From: Ilex aquifolium
Taxonomy: Eukaryota > Streptophyta > Magnoliopsida > Aquifoliales > Aquifoliaceae
Assembly: GCA_951799425.1 (NCBI GenBank)
Contig: OX637393.1
Span: 40,063,744-40,127,743 of the forward strand
DNA: 64,000 nt
Direction of reading: 5' to 3'
In this document: in pieces, positions 30,189-41,561 of the stretch
Layout of the letters: every line of letters starts with the position of its first letter
How positions within the stretch are numbered: position 1 is the first letter of the stretch
Program-made: the position numbers and the translations under genes
Notes under the pieces: generated by a model
Databases searched by the model: none
What the model saw: only the letters and a program-made list of their open reading frames with translations
Told to the model about the DNA's origin: nothing

Positions 30189-30287
30189 CTTCAAGAAGAC
30201 ACGAAAGAGTCTCTCAAGCAACTTGAGACTAAGATCGACAAGATTGATTCTTATTTTATAGAAATAAAAGCAGTGTCTGAAAAATGA
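30189..30287 (+). pseudogene. MULE second gene, C-terminal part, copy B
   Basis: The plus-strand frame QEDTKESLKQLETKIDKIDS ending at TGA (30285-30287) is the mirror copy of the gene at 29954-30188. It starts right at the joint, so both copies lost their N-terminal parts there. Confidence 0.6.
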
Positions 30288-30734
30288 CAATTAATAGTAT
30301 GTAATTTTAGTTGTTGAATTGTTCGTAAAATGGTTGAATGAGTGCTCTTTTGTTGGTTTCATATTCAAAATGGTGTTTTGTTGATGCTATGTAAATTCAA
30401 AGTGGATATCATGGTATTTTATTGACGCTATGTCAGTGTAAATAATGCTATGTAAGTTCAATACAAATGTTTTCTTGATGTCAAACATCATATTGAGTAG
30501 AGAAGCTCATAAAAGAAAGAGAATACCATGGTCTCATTGTGCTCCATGACTTTGGTACCCTTATAAATGCATAAATTAATGATTAGATGATGATGGTGGC
30601 ATATATTATTTTCAGACAACTTACCTAAAGGAAGTTTCCTATAATTATCTCTTTATTACTAAAATTGACATTCACAAAGGGAGTCCAATGATCTTTATCT
30701 TCATATGTTGGCAAGGGTTATTGCGATCCACCAA

Positions 30735-32900
30735 GCTATCAAAAAGGTATCTCGAGCAGTTGTTGTGATTTATGAGAAAAATGCATATTGAGTAGTTGGT
30801 GCGATTCATCTGGCTGTGAAAAAGGCAAGTTGTCATATGGACCATTCAAATGACACATAAATAGTGGATATTTCCTAACAGTATGTTTAATGCCCCTACA
30901 TTTGTTACATCTTTGTGGGGCAATTGGAATGTTCGTATGCACACGTCTTGAATTTTCCTTTGTCTTCACAATCTTTAGGTCACCCACACCAAATTTGTTT
31001 TTTGCACATTTACATTTTGTTTGCATTGTTGTAACTCGTCATGACCTTCGACAAGTGACTCGTGACAGGCTTTTAGAGTAGAAGTTTTTTCTTGTATCAT
31101 ATTTCTCACGTTGTTTGTGTTTGACAGAGACTATGAAGCATAGTAGCACATTCGACTGCACATAGACATGAGTCCAACATATCTTGTAGAAATCGATGGA
31201 ATGCTCAATATATACGACACATCATTTGTTTGATAATCAGATTTTACTATAATTGTCTACCTTTTTATCACTCTATTATGAGGAAACTCTTTGAGGTGCT
31301 AATACTTCATAATGATGATCATGTGAGAGTAGGGAATCCTAATAGGATCAAATTTCATGCAATTGCGCTTAAACGTCTGAATGCCAAGATACTATTTAAC
31401 AATGCACTTAGATTCAAGTTATGTGAACTAGGACAAGTAGCAACTCCGATGAGTTATATTATCAATTTTATTCACTACAAAAAATAGGGTTTCATCCTTC
31501 AATTGATCACGGACTTTGAAGAAAATTTGTCTGTTATATATCTTGGAGGCTTCCTCCTCTAAACATTTTAGTGCCATTGTGTGCACTGGCGCAGAGTGTT
31601 CAAACTCATAGTCTGCATTGGCCTCGGTCTCTCTGATTCTTGTCAAGCCCCTATAGAACTACCTAACAAACTCGAACATTCTTTAGCATGTTTTTAGGAA
31701 ACGATTTAGGTATGCACTCATACTTTTAGACTGTTGCGGGCTTTTAAATCCGACAAAAAAATTCTCCTACAAGTATGCTTCAGCCCATTTGAATCTCTTT
31801 GCATAAATTTTTGCAATTCAATTATTAGTCTCTAGTTCAAACTATTCAACCATTAATTTTTATAGATCTTCGAATTCTTTCGGTGTACATTAAGTGCACA
31901 TACATCTCTTAAACACTTGTACAAAAAGCATTTCAGGCTAAATGCCACCTACATAAGCGATGTGTTGCTTGTGAAAATACTATTTCTATTACAGTCGCCA
32001 CTACTTTATTGCTATCGGTAATAATGAAAAATATACATCTTATTATCCACTGCATGAAGAAAAGTACCTTGTACCCACACATATTTTTCAACTGTCTCAT
32101 CTAAAAGCAATGTGCAACTAAATATAATTGTAGCATTGTAGTAGTTGACACATACAAATATCACAAATGACTTCTTATATGCATTCATTCAGTATGTAGT
32201 ATCAAATGTCCGCACGTCACCAAAACACTTGTAGTCTACTCAAGATGTCGAATCCACCCAAAACAAACAATTTAGTGAATAATGTTTAATGACATTATAT
32301 TTGAAATAAAATAGCGGGTTAAACTCTTCCTTATCGCTCAAGTACGCCAATGCGCTCTCCGTATCACCATCCCTAATTTTTTCTCTATGTTGGGATGCTA
32401 TGTCATTGTACAAATTCTATGATAAATTCAACATTTTAATATCTTCCTGATTGGTGCAACATGAATTCTCTAAACTGACTTGTACGTAGACCAACATTAC
32501 ACAATGATGTAGCTTGTACTCTGTCGGGACTCTTGACATGCCTATGTGATTGGAGAAATGACACGCTACGTGGTGGAACCAATGCATAGTTGTACTCTTC
32601 ACACATAATGTTGCAAGACATCCAACCCTTTCTAAGCCTCGTTGTTCCCTTAATTGGTCAACATGTTTCACATTCTTTGTGGATCGATACCCCTCTCTCA
32701 AACAAACCTATCTTCTTGGAAGTGGCATGTGATTTTTTCATACTTTAGGTCACCTTTAGAATTTTGAACCCCGTATACCTTCCATAAGTGTTATAAAATT
32801 CTCCTGTCTCTTTGTATGAATTAAACGTCATTTGAATAACTTCTTTGGATGTTAACTCATCCACCATTTTTTTGCTGCATGTCTTTGTTCTCATTTTCAT
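30735..32900 (-). pseudogene. FAR1/MURA-type transposase pseudogene, copy B
   Basis: Minus strand. The C-terminal block at 30739-31026 has KIVKTKENSRRVHTNIPIAP and CNKCRGIKHTVRKYPLFMCH plus 'PFSQ' repeats, matching the C-terminal block of copy A (KIVTTKENPSRARKNIPINP). A FAR1 middle segment (31428-31646) reads MALKCLEEEASKIYNRQIFF. Further N-terminal scraps lie at 32417-32701. Many stops and shifts. Confidence 0.75.
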
Positions 32901-33839
32901 AATTATGTAACATGTCCTCCATTACATTTTCATTTAGGTCTATAATAACATTTTTTTTCTCTATATAAGTTGAACCTACACAAAAATAATTAACAAAAGA
33001 TGCATGGTATATATCAAATGTTTCTACCAATTAACTAATATTTGTAAAGGAACATTCTCATATTTCCTATCAAAATTAGTAGATATTCGTGAAAGCAATT
33101 ATACATTTAGCAACAAACACATAATAGTTACCTCGCCCACTTAATTGGATGGATGATGATGGAATTGATAGAGTTATATACTAAAAACTTACTTTTTTAT
33201 AGTAAAATTCGTTTTATTAATTAATAGGAGTTTGTTTTTATTCATTTTATTGAGAACCTATGTGGACAAATTGTTTGCATTATATTTGATATATGGTGTC
33301 CATGTGTGTCTTATATTTTATATTATAGATAATCGGGTGTATAGAGTTCGGCTTATGCACAGAAGACCAGATTATCGGATTCTTGTATAATATGAATATA
33401 GGTTCATAATCCTAGATAGAATTAGACATACCATCAGTATGATTGTAGTATAATATTCTGGCATAGTCTGTCTTGAATATTGAAGAAAGTTTTGATGTCT
33501 CAGATCAGTGTTATTAAAAGCGCGCCTAGGCGAGAGGCGAGGCGAGGCGAGGTGAGGCTATCTCGCCTGGAAGACCCCAGGCGAAGCGACCTTCAGCGAA
33601 GCGAGAAAAAATCGATCAAGGCGTTCGCTTTTCGCTTAAGCTCCAGGCTAAAAAGCGAGAGCTTCAGTCCAGTGAGGCGAAATTTTTTTTTTTTTAAATT
33701 TGGACCGTTGGATTGGGCAATTGGAAAAAAAATTATAAGATGTGTGATACACCAAATTATTCCCTTATTCCATAAAAGCAAATCCCAAACCCTAAATTAA
33801 AGGCAATTGGGTTTCGCTGGACATAAACATCGCGCGTTG

Positions 33840-34650
33840 CTTCCTACGCGAACACTGGACGCCTGCTGGACTCCTTGACGATCGACTGAGGCGATCGACA
33901 GAGACGATCGACAGAGGCGATCGACCTCACTGATCTCGCTGCTGCACAGTTGCTCATTCCTCTCTGCACAGGCGCACAGTTGCTCCTTCCTCTGCACAGG
34001 TTAGTCTTCTCTTTTCTTTTTCTCTTTTTTCTTCTCTTTCCTGGTTCTGGACCTTCTTCCTTGCTGCACAAATTCTACTCGTTTTTTTTTTTTTTTTTTT
34101 TTCTGATTCTGCTCGTTTTTTTTTTTTTTATCTGCTCCTTTCCTGTTTATTATGCTTATGATTCTGCTCCTTTTTTGTTTCTTCCTGATTCTCATTCTGC
34201 TGGTTTTTTTTTTTATCTGATTGTGGTCCTGTATATTATGCTTCCTGATTGTGCTTCACTGGTTTTGCAATTGTGTTCTCCTGATTGTGCTACTGTACTG
34301 GTTTTGCTATTTTTTGCTCCTGCTATTTTGTGCTCCTGATTCTGATTCTGCTCGTTTTTTTATTTTTTATTTTATCTGATTGTGGTCCTGTATATTATGT
34401 ATATTATGCTTCTGATTGTGCTTCCTGATTGTGCTTCACTGGTTTTGCTATTTTGTTCTCCTGATTGTGCTCCTGTTCTGGTTTTGGTTTTGCTATTTTT
34501 TGCTCCTGCTATTTTGTGCTCCTGATTGTGCTCCTATTCTGGTTTTGCTATTTTTGTGCTCCTGCTATTTTGTGCTTCCTGATTGTGCTCCTCCTGTTCT
34601 GGTTTTGCTATTTTGTTGTTCTATTTTGTTGTCCTGAAATGTGATAAAAA
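33840..34650 (+). repeat. T-rich leader repeats of the hAT element
   Basis: Short repeats CGATCGACAGAG at 33878-33930 are followed by T tracts and a degenerate minisatellite of units such as CCTGATTGTGCTCCT followed by TGGTTTTGCTATTTT from about 34170 to 34640. No gene; it forms the transposase 5' region. Confidence 0.7.
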
Positions 34651-34797
34651 TAGATATACTTTAGCAAAAAAACATTTGGAAATATACTTTAAAAATAGAT
34701 TCAGATTCAGTACATGGCATGCTGTTTTTGATTATTTTCTGGACTGTTTTGTTCCTTTGATTGTAGTGTGATAGTGTCCTCATTCATAAACAAATAA

Positions 34798-37381
34798 ATG
34801 GCATCGTCGTCCGAAGGGAACAAAAAAGATCCGGCATGGAAATATGCACACTTGGTAAACCCCCAAAACCCAAACAAGTTCAAATGCAATTTTTGTGGAA
34901 AAGAGTCAAATGTAGGTGTCTATTGAGTCAAGCAACACCTTGCGGGGAACTATACTAATGTTATTACTTGCCCAAAATGCCCTGCTCATGTTAGGGAGGA
35001 GATTAGAGAATACATGGTTAAAAAAAAGGAAGAGAAGAATCTAATGAACATGGTTCCCGACTTTGATGAGATGCCTAATGACTTGGAGGAGGATGAAGAT
35101 GATATTGTAGAGATTGTTGCGCATCGAAAAAGATCCATGGCTAGTTCTAGTCAAGGTTCTACACAAGCCACATCCAGACCAAAAAAGCCAAGACAAAAAG
35201 GGCCTATGGATGTATACTTCACCCCTGATCCGAATGTTGCGGTGCAAAATCGAAAAACTAAGGGGAGACAAACGAATATTGATGCCAACGATCCTTTTAA
35301 AAAGGAAATGAGAGCAAGAGCCATCACAACATTTGCCTGATGGATGTATGACACGGGAATTCCCTTTAATGTTGTGAATTATGAAAGTTTTGCAGCAATG
35401 TTTGAAGCTATTGGACGATATGGTCCTGGTTTGAAACCCCCTTCTTACCATGAGATTCGGGTCCCATTGCTCAACAAAGAAATAGGGCATATCAAGTCAT
35501 TGATGAAAGATCACCAAGAGGATTGGGCAAAATATGGATGTTCCATAATGGCCGATGGATGGACTGACAAGAGGGGGAGAACTTTGATTAATTTCTTAGT
35601 GAATTATCCAAAAGGGACGATGTTCTTTGAATCCGTTGATGCTTCTGCATACTCAAAGGATGGGAAAAAGATGTATGAATTGCTTGATAATTTTGTGGAG
35701 CGTATTGGTGAACCTAATGTGATTCAAATTGTCACTGACAGTGCGGCAGCAAATGTGTTAGCAGGTATGAGCTTCTTGAAAAAGAAAGATAACTACTTGT
35801 TATATTGAATTTTTTTATGCATACTAGTTGATGAAAAATCTTTATTTAATAGGTAAGTTTTTGGAGGCAAAACGACCCAACCTATATTGGACACCATGTG
35901 CTGCCCACTGCTTGGACTTGATGTTGGAAGATATCTTCAAGTTGCCAAACTTCAAGAGAACATTTGAGAGAGGAATAGCATTGCACGGTTATATTTATAA
36001 CCGTCCAACTCTGTTAAATATGATGAGGCGATTTACCCAATCAAAGGAGTTGATTAAGCCCGCAAAAACTAGATTTGCTACGGCTTTTCTTACTCTAACA
36101 AGGATCAACCAACAAAAAGGTAACTTGAGAAAAATGTTCACTTCAGAGGATTGGACTACAAGCAAATGGGCAAAAGAGCAACAAGGCAAAAGGACAGCAC
36201 AAATCATTTTAATGCCTTCATTTTGGAACAATGTTGTCTACTCTCTTAAGCTTACTGGCCCTCTTGTTCGTGTGCTTCGATTGGTTGATGGTGAGAAGAA
36301 GCCTCCCATGGGGTACATTTATGAAGCTATGGACCGGGCTAAAGAAGCGATTGGCCAATTCTTTTAATGGCAATGAAGAGAAGTACAAACACATCTTTGA
36401 AATCATTGACCGAAGGTGGGAAGTTCAATTGCATCAGCCTTTGCATGCAGCTGGGTATTTTTTGAACCCAGAGTTTTTTTATTCTAATCCAGATGTTGAG
36501 AAAGATCAAGAAGTCATGAATGACTTATATAAATGTTTGGAAAAGTTGGTCCCAAATCCTGCGATACAAGATAAAATTGGTCAAGAGTTGAGTATTTACA
36601 TGAACTGTGAAAACCTCTTTAAGTTGCCCATGGCAGTTAGACAAAGAACAACGAGGGCACCAGGTAATCTATGTTATCCCACAAGCTTATTTCATTATCA
36701 TTGCGTAAAGATGGTAGTTAATTAATTGTTATTCATTATTCACAGCTGATTGGTGGAGTGAATACGGGTCAGCAACTCCAAATTTGCAAAGCTTTGCAAA
36801 AAAAGTTTTAAGCCTTACTTGTAGTGCATCTAGTTGTGAGCGAAATTGGAGTGTGTTTGAGCATGTGAGTATCATCCTCAAACCTCTTCAATTTCATTTT
36901 TTTGTTATCTTATTATAAATTTTAATGTATTGTTAATTAATTATTGCAGATACACACCAAAAAAAGAAATAGACTAGCTCAATTTTGTCTCAATGATTTG
37001 GTGTTTGTTAAGTATAATAGAGCTTTGAGACGCTGATATGATTCCCGTGACACAATTGATCCAATATCTTTGAAGGATATTGATGATAGCAATGAGTGGT
37101 TGATTGGGAGAATGGATGCAGAAAAAGATGAAGATGATGAGCTTGTGTTTGGTGATGATACTTTGACTTGGGGTGAAGTTGCTCGAGCTTCTGGAGTTCA
37201 GGAAAGTAGCCAACGAACTAGATCAACACCATCTACTAGGGTAACACCAAGGTTTACAAGATCAACCACTGGACCCATAGGTGAGGAAGACATAATTTCA
37301 GATGAGGCAGAGGAGGAGTATACAGAGGGATATGAATCTAAGGATAATGAAGAAGATGGTTTCTTTAGTGATGAGGATTGA
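34798..37381 (+). pseudogene. hAT transposase, four exons, inactivated
   Basis: Exons: 34798-35764, 35853-36663, 36746-36864, 36950-37381, with GT-AG introns of 82-88 bp. The N terminus carries a BED zinc finger (KCNFCGKES, VKQHLAG), then an acidic/basic linker, a DUF659 block (CSIMADGWTDKRGRTLINFL, VTDSAAANV), the WTPCAAHCLDLMLEDI block and the C-terminal hAT dimerisation block (CERNWSVFEH, NRLAQFCLNDLVFVKYNRAL). In-frame TGA codons stand at 34924, 35338 and 37034. At each, relatives have Arg and a CGA-to-TGA change would explain it. A one-base insertion near 36350 shifts frame. An acidic tail ends at 37381. The layout is that of plant DUF659 hAT transposases. Confidence 0.9.
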
Positions 37382-38720
37382 TTTCTAGTCTTTAGTTGCT
37401 TGAATTGTGTGTCTTATGTTTTTAAATATTAGGATTTGGGATATTATTTGTGTTTGTTTGAATTTAAATGTTTAAGCAATGACTGTTATTAAGATTTGAG
37501 ATATTATTAGTGTTTGTTTTAATTTAAATGTTTATGGTTTTACTTGCATTTAAATATTTAGTATATATAAAATTATAACTTAGATGTTTAGAATTAATTA
37601 AACTAAAATATTTATTTATTTTTTTAATTGTTCGCTTCGCTTCGATAAAGCGTGTCGCTTCGCTTCTCACTTCTCGCCTAGGCGTTAGGAGCCTTGGTCG
37701 CTTCGGCTCACTTTACGCCTTAAATAACACTGTCTCGGATTATTGCACTAATACACTTTGTGTGTTGAACAGACCCTATGTTGAGGTTATTATCTTTTAC
37801 TAATTGAATAAGATAATAAATATCTCATGATTATTAATTATGATTGCTTATGATCTTAATCTTGAGATATTTAATTACCACATGCATATAATGATTGTCA
37901 CTTTAATTCATCAAAGAGTGAGATTGATATTGAGTCAATAAGCTCGGTGAATTGGGAGACGACATTATTCGTATGGTGAAAATTAATTATTAAAGGAAAT
38001 CACGTCCTGATATTTAAATGGATTAATGATGTCCTCTCGATGAAGCTCATAAGTTTTGTCCATGTCAAACCCTACAGGTGAATTTAATTATCCGACATGA
38101 CAAATAAGTTGAGTGGTAATGTCTCAAGGAATAAAAAAAGTCAATTAATATAATTATCAGTAATTTATTTAATTGATGAACATTTGTAATCTTAAACACG
38201 GGGAGATTATTAAACATATAATAATAAGGAGCTTGAAACATAATTTTGAGATAAGATTCAAGAGATCAATAATAAGTTTTTAGTGCACTAACTTATTAAT
38301 GAACTATAGGATGTTTGTTTTGGGTTGAACATAGCAATCCTAAGCCCATTGAAAACCTGGCCCTTATTTCTCCTTAAGGTTTCTGTCGTAGTCTATATTA
38401 TAGACATCTAGGCTCTCTAAATCAACATCATCTTTATTACTCACGTTTTGAGGGAGGCTGAGAGAGAGAGCAGAAATTTGAAAGTCTTTGGAGCTCACAT
38501 TGCATTCAGATTTTGATGTTGGCGATATACGACAAAAGATCGTGACGTTCATCGAGCTATTTTCTGCGTCTGTCTTTAGCTAATGGTGAGACGAGATCAA
38601 TCCAGAGCAATTTCGAAGATAAATCCTAGTTTCGTTTTGTAGGGTTTTAATGAAATTTTTTTTTGTATTTGATACATACGCACTGTCAATGATTCTTGAA
38701 ACTTCCGTTTCGACAAGAAT

Positions 38721-39420
38721 GATGGTTGTAAACGTTAGGGTAAAATTGTATGTATGATGAAGGAATACAGGTTGTAAACGTTAGAATGAAGTTGTGGAAG
38801 GCTGAGACATTGTAGCCACATAGTAGTTGGGACACATTAATGTCATTTATTTCATAATTAAAATGACTATATTAGGTGGGAAAATTTCATTAGCTTACAT
38901 TTACTTTGTGATGTGATTTTTGAAAGAAATGAGAAAATTTGTTACTTACTACATAATGTGTAGCTGTTGCATCCAAATGTGTATATTTAGCAACTATTTT
39001 TACCTACTACATCCTTTTGGGGTATGTTACAATCTTCGGAGTGGGGTAACAACTTTTTTTAATTGTGTTACAATATTTTGGATTGAGGTTTCATTTTTTT
39101 GTGATTGTGTTAACAGCGTTGGTGGGTGAGGATAGATAGAATGATGAATCCATAAATGTGGGATCCAAACTTACATTACGTGGTGGCATTACAACCTCTT
39201 GGGAGTTGTGTAACAACATTTTTGGATAGGGTTATGTTACAACCTTTTTGGATAGGTTACACATCTTTTGAGTGTATTATTCCTTTTAGGGTGAGATACC
39301 AATTTTTTTGGATTGTGTTACAATATTTTGGGTTGGGGGTTACAACTTCTTGGGGTTGGCTTTGGTAGGTGTGAATGATGGATTCATAAAAGTTGGATAC
39401 ATTTACATTATGTAATGACT
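38721..39420. repeat. MULE terminal region, copy B, with TTACAAC minisatellite
   Basis: Block 38720-38850 matches the complement of 26668-26820. From about 39000 to 39370 come degenerate units such as GTTACAACCTTTTTGGATAG. A unit holding GATGGATTCATAAAAGTTGG flanks the array on both sides (39140 and 39375). Confidence 0.65.
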
Positions 39421-39421
39421 G

Positions 39422-39660
39422 AGGATAACCCGTGCTTGAAAATAAGGTGTAATTAAAAAAAATTGAGCATTGAGTTTAGACGCGAAATAATCAAGCACTA
39501 AACTCAGAAACGTACTAAGTTGAAAGCCCAAAGTGGTCATATATCCCGTGCCTGAAGGCACTATACAATTAAAAAAAAAGTGAATATTGTTCTTGTACAG
39601 CGAAACAATCAAACACTGAACATAGACAAACATTAAGCTGAAAATCGTTTGATCATTTTT
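39422..39660. repeat. Degenerate 120-bp tandem duplication
   Basis: Two units starting at about 39424 (AACCCGTGCTTGAA) and 39545 (TCCCGTGCCTGAA), both ending in a TGATCAT-like or GGTCAT word. No coding content. Confidence 0.5.
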
Positions 39661-41143
39661 AATGTCATGACTTTAGTAAAATAAAATGGATCAAAATGCT
39701 TTCGTTTCAGTTAGGGATGGTTAAAGCCTGAATGTACCATTTATGCTAAACAAAAATTGTCAATATTTAATCTAAAAGTTTATTTTGTTATTTTAAAATA
39801 ATTTGGACATAATTTTCCCTAAAAATATGATCCAAATAAATTATCAACCTATATACACAATCAATAACATACTAATTACACAAACCACCATCTGAAAAAT
39901 GTTAAGTAAACAAATAAACTCTGATTCCATATTACAATCCTCAACTTATTTTATAGACACAGACATTTTGCTTGGTCCATTGTATAGGCACCACAAATTT
40001 ATGCATCTAAAATAGTAGAAAATCATTCTTCCTATGCAAACAACTATATGAATACTTATAAAAGTGTTAGACAAAACATAAAATTCTTAAAAAATTGGAA
40101 TAAACCAATTTGTCAATCACAAATAACTTTAATCACACAACAAAATGACATAAACTACTTATAAATTAATCGATATATCAATGAATGAACAAAAAGTATA
40201 GAAGAGGTATTGAATTACATTTTGGGTCATTATACAATTTGCCCAATTCAAAAATCAAGCTCCTTTTTGTTTTATATTAATGAGAGAAATTGAAATCAAT
40301 GTAAGAAACTATCAAATTTTCGGTAGCATATCCTCTGAAAATATAATGCCACAGATATATGAACTTGTCTACAAAACTTATATATTTCATAATCATAACC
40401 AAACCATGTCAGATGCATGCTAAAATCCAACTATGTATCAACTATTACAATGCCATAATAGTTTTTACCATCATCTTTACATAAACACAATTATTTATTG
40501 ACGATCACAAAATCATCATAATATTAACCATCGTCATGCCTAAACATGACTACTTGCCAATTACTTTAGACATCACAACAATAATAATTTTTGTCATGCC
40601 TGTTTCGAACTATTTACCATTGAAAAATTAACCCATAGTTTTGCCTAAACATAAATATTTACCAACTACCATAATAATAATAACCAAAAGATTAAAGAAT
40701 GACCACAAAACGTAATTATATAGTACACTTGCAAAATGGGTCATTCTTTAATCTATTTTATCAAAATGAGTCATTTATATGCATATTTTTGTAAATACTT
40801 TCTATCCATCACGACCTTGAATGTCATTGTATCAATCAAAATCTACATCTTCCAACTGGGAGAATGTACAACAATCTAGTATTTACAAAAACAGTAAAAT
40901 TTAGAACATGACAGGAATTATAAAAATTATAAACTTGAAAATATAAATTTAGTTACCTTATTCAAACAACCCCATCGGAAAAGAAATGTTGTATTTAGTT
41001 TTTTTAACTCATGCACTTCATCTCAATTCTACACAGATTAATTAAAATTGTAAAGATAAAATAGCATTATTAAAATGTTTGCAATTAGTAGAAATAAACT
41101 TGCAAATGATTTATATCATTTCGTTATTGTAGAATACAGAACG
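39661..41143. other. AT-rich spacer, no gene seen
   Basis: Very AT-rich. Loose repeats of a CATAACTATTTACCAT-like word occur between 40430 and 40690. It may be the 3' region of the Helitron that follows on the minus strand, but I found no CTRR end with a hairpin. Confidence 0.4.
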
Positions 41144-41561
41144 TTACAATAAAACCTCAGGGTATACAATATTTGTTGTGTAGTTTAACCCATCTTCGGG
41201 GAGAACTACGTGTACATGATTAGAAGATGCGCATCTAGATAGCGCCACATATAGATGTTCATGACTAAAGACTAGTGTTTGCAAATCAACTCCAACAAAT
41301 TTCACAGATTGTCCTAGAGAATTTATTAACTGTCATAGCATCTATTAACCTGATAGGAAATTGACGTCTAGTCATTTGAAAGGGCAATTATGAAGTTGTC
41401 AGTGTCAAATATATTCTTGGAATGAAGACCAAATCACAAGATTTATCTCTATTTAATATCCTAACTTCAATTACACACACACCACATCTGGCAACCATCA
41501 ATCGCGTCCCATTACAAAGACCATTTTTCGATGCAATGTTCCTTAACAACATTATTGTAAA
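41144..41561 (-). pseudogene. Helitron Pif1-type helicase, C-terminal end
   Basis: Minus strand, in order: [35 protein letters not shown] with DAMTVNKF, then in a shifted frame [23 protein letters not shown], and [13 protein letters not shown] to a TAA at 41144. These are the last conserved motifs of the Helitron RepHel helicase. Stops and at least two frameshifts make it a pseudogene. No Rep domain is present. Confidence 0.85.

Larger units (their letters stand above)
26390..30189 (+). mobile_element. MULE copy A (FAR1 type), truncated
   Basis: Left terminal region (26390-26890), a plus-strand FAR1-type transposase pseudogene (27285-29505) and a convergent second gene on the minus strand cut at 30188. 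It mirrors copy B at 30190-39420: matching inverted blocks are seen at 29620/30575, 29990/30240, 26835/33145 and 26680/38830. The far terminal repeat of copy A is missing. Confidence 0.75.
33506..37732 (+). mobile_element. Complete hAT transposon, 4,227 bp
   Basis: Inverted ends CAGTGTTATTAAAAGCGC (left) and CAGTGTTATTTAAGGCGT (right, complement) and an 8-bp target duplication TCTCAGAT (33498-33505) / TCTCGGAT (37733-37740) with one mismatch. Subterminal regions are dense in CGCCTAGGCG, GGCGAGGCGA and GCTTCGC words. One four-exon transposase gene lies inside but is broken by three nonsense changes and a frameshift. Confidence 0.95.
33166..38715. repeat. Probable solo LTR split by hAT
   Basis: Without the hAT insert this is about 1.3 kb that starts TGATAGAG and ends TTTCGACA. 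It is flanked by GGAAT (33161-33165) and AGAAT (38716-38720), a 5-bp duplication with one mismatch. It interrupts the MULE copy B leader at a point where copy A is continuous. No internal coding sequence, so a solo LTR is the simplest reading; the family is not recognised. Confidence 0.55.
30190..39420 (-). mobile_element. MULE copy B, inverted, with nested insertions
   Basis: Mirror image of copy A: second gene, transposase remnants (minus strand, 30735-32900), leader (about 33139) and terminal region (38721-39420). The leader and terminal region are separated by a probable solo LTR at 33166-38715, itself split by a hAT element. The two transposase copies differ at many residues, so the arrangement is old or joins two family members. 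Confidence 0.7.

Noticed and set aside
35041-35490. 149-codon minus-strand frame in the hAT element
   Set aside because: Shadow of the well-supported transposase on the plus strand.
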